Source: Mesorhizobium sp. 1M-11 (GTDB lineage: Bacteria; Pseudomonadota; Alphaproteobacteria; Rhizobiales; Rhizobiaceae). From it: DNA of 64,000 bases. The stretch is taken from positions 1 to 64,000 of the forward strand of contig NZ_LJSD01000014.1 of NCBI RefSeq assembly GCF_001303895.1, given 5' to 3'. A program made the position numbers and the translations under genes. The notes under the pieces are model-generated. The model saw only the letters and a program-made list of their open reading frames with translations. It was not told where the DNA came from and did not search any database. This document shows, in pieces, positions 63,294 to 64,000 of the stretch (positions are counted from its first letter, which is position 1; each line of letters begins with the position of its first letter).

Positions 63294-64000
63294 ATGGACT
63301 GGTCATTTCAACTTTACAGTGCCCGCAACTTTCAGCCCTGGGACAAGGTGCTGAAACTGCTGGGCAGTCTCGGCTATGCTCAGGTCGAAGGCTTCGGCGG
63401 CGTCTATGACGATCCGAAGGCCTTCCGCGCGGAGCTCGACAAGAACAAGCTCGCCATGCCGACCGGGCATTTCTCGATCGAGGCGCTGGAGAGCGATTTT
63501 GACAGCGTGCGCAGAACAGCCGATGCGTTCGGCATCAGGCTCCTGATCTGCCCCTATCTGGTTGCGGAGGCACGCCCGACGGACGCGGCCGGCTGGCGTG
63601 GTTTCGGCGAGCGGCTGGCCAAGGTTGGCGAGACGGCGAAGAAGGCCGGCTACGGCTTTGCCTGGCACAACCACGATTTCGAGTTCAAGACGCTGCCGGA
63701 CGGCTCGATCCCGCAGGAACATATCCTGTCGGCGGCACCTGACATAGGCTGGGAGATGGACGTCGCCTGGGTGGTGCGCGGCGGTGCCGATCCGCTGCCC
63801 TGGATCGAACGGTACGGCCGCCGCGTCGTGGCTGTCCATGTCAAGGATATCGCCAAGCCCGGTCAGGGTCTGGACGAGGACGGCTGGTCGGATGTCGGCC
63901 ACGGCACCATCGACTGGCCGAAGCTGGCCAAGGTGCTGCGTGAGCGCAGCGACGCCAAATATTTCATCATGGAACAGGACAACCCGAACGACATCGAGCG
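63294..64000 (+). CDS. TIM-barrel sugar isomerase/epimerase, cut by the window end
   Basis: At least 235 residues from the ATG at 63294 (MDWSFQLYSARNF), running off the right edge. It is an AP-endonuclease-2/xylose-isomerase-like TIM barrel (COG1082): metal-binding residues are likely in GHFSIEAL, AWHNHDFEFKTLPDG, WEMDVAWVVRGG, VVAVHVKDI and the final MEQDNPND. Such enzymes are sugar or inositol isomerases and epimerases. It follows the ABC operon by 51 bp, so it probably modifies the imported sugar. Confidence 0.82.
   Translation, partial: MDWSFQLYSARNFQPWDKVLKLLGSLGYAQVEGFGGVYDDPKAFRAELDKNKLAMPTGHFSIEALESDFDSVRRTADAFGIRLLICPYLVAEARPTDAAGWRGFGERLAKVGETAKKAGYGFAWHNHDFEFKTLPDGSIPQEHILSAAPDIGWEMDVAWVVRGGADPLPWIERYGRRVVAVHVKDIAKPGQGLDEDGWSDVGHGTIDWPKLAKVLRERSDAKYFIMEQDNPNDIE

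Overview
The window is GC-rich (by eye) alphaproteobacterial chromosome or large-replicon DNA. Gene content (many solute ABC importers, non-phosphorylative sugar catabolism, aromatic catabolism, small rhizobial-type hypotheticals) suggests the Hyphomicrobiales, most likely the Mesorhizobium/Aminobacter/Phyllobacterium neighbourhood. This is an inference from gene style; no rRNA, tRNA or other marker is present to fix the genus.

Layout. 1-2.4 kb: an IS21-type element (istB, istA, right-end repeats), cut by the window edge. 2.4-4.8 kb: a decayed zone with a small membrane protein, an EamA transporter that has lost its first helix, and a DUF1127-like tail, closed by a perfect 17-bp hairpin. 4.8-6.6 kb: a secreted alpha/beta hydrolase without its nucleophilic serine, and a GST. 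6.8-12.7 kb: a tight five-gene operon (GNAT-like protein, asparagine-synthase-like amidotransferase, acyl carrier protein, AMP-forming ligase, NadE-like amidating enzyme) that looks like an unassigned biosynthetic pathway. 12.9-16.6 kb: an AraC regulator divergent from a flavin reductase, an SDR and a StyA-like monooxygenase, matching the iif/ind indole-oxidation set. 16.7-25.1 kb: a homoprotocatechuate (hpa) meta-cleavage cluster with regulators HpaR and HpaA. 25.1-29.2 kb: class III aminotransferase, HAD hydrolase, Tm-1-like protein and IclR regulator, divergent from 29.4-35.9 kb: amino-acid permease, P450, aldehyde dehydrogenase, a LigT-like protein and an acyl-CoA ligase. 35.9-43.1 kb: a peptide-type ABC importer translationally coupled to an aminothiazoline-carboxylate-hydrolase-like enzyme, with a divergent amidase. 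43.1-51.2 kb: a ribose-type ABC importer with a fucose mutarotase, aldose dehydrogenase, UxaA-type dehydratase and a GntR regulator carrying two winged helices. 51.3-54.6 kb: a periplasmic copper-handling module. 54.8-57.6 kb: gnd and an S41 peptidase. 57.6-64 kb: a LacI regulator divergent from a sugar ABC importer and a TIM-barrel isomerase cut by the window end; two 14-bp operators in opposite orientation flank the promoter region.

How it fits together. Most of 13-43 kb reads as a catabolic island for nitrogenous and aromatic compounds. Permease, aminotransferase and aldehyde dehydrogenase could turn aryl-ethylamines into aryl-acetates that HpaBC and the meta-cleavage enzymes degrade; the StyA-type set could oxidise indole. 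This link is inferred from gene functions and proximity. The 6.8-12.7 kb operon stands apart because it is biosynthetic in character, and is the best candidate for an undescribed system.
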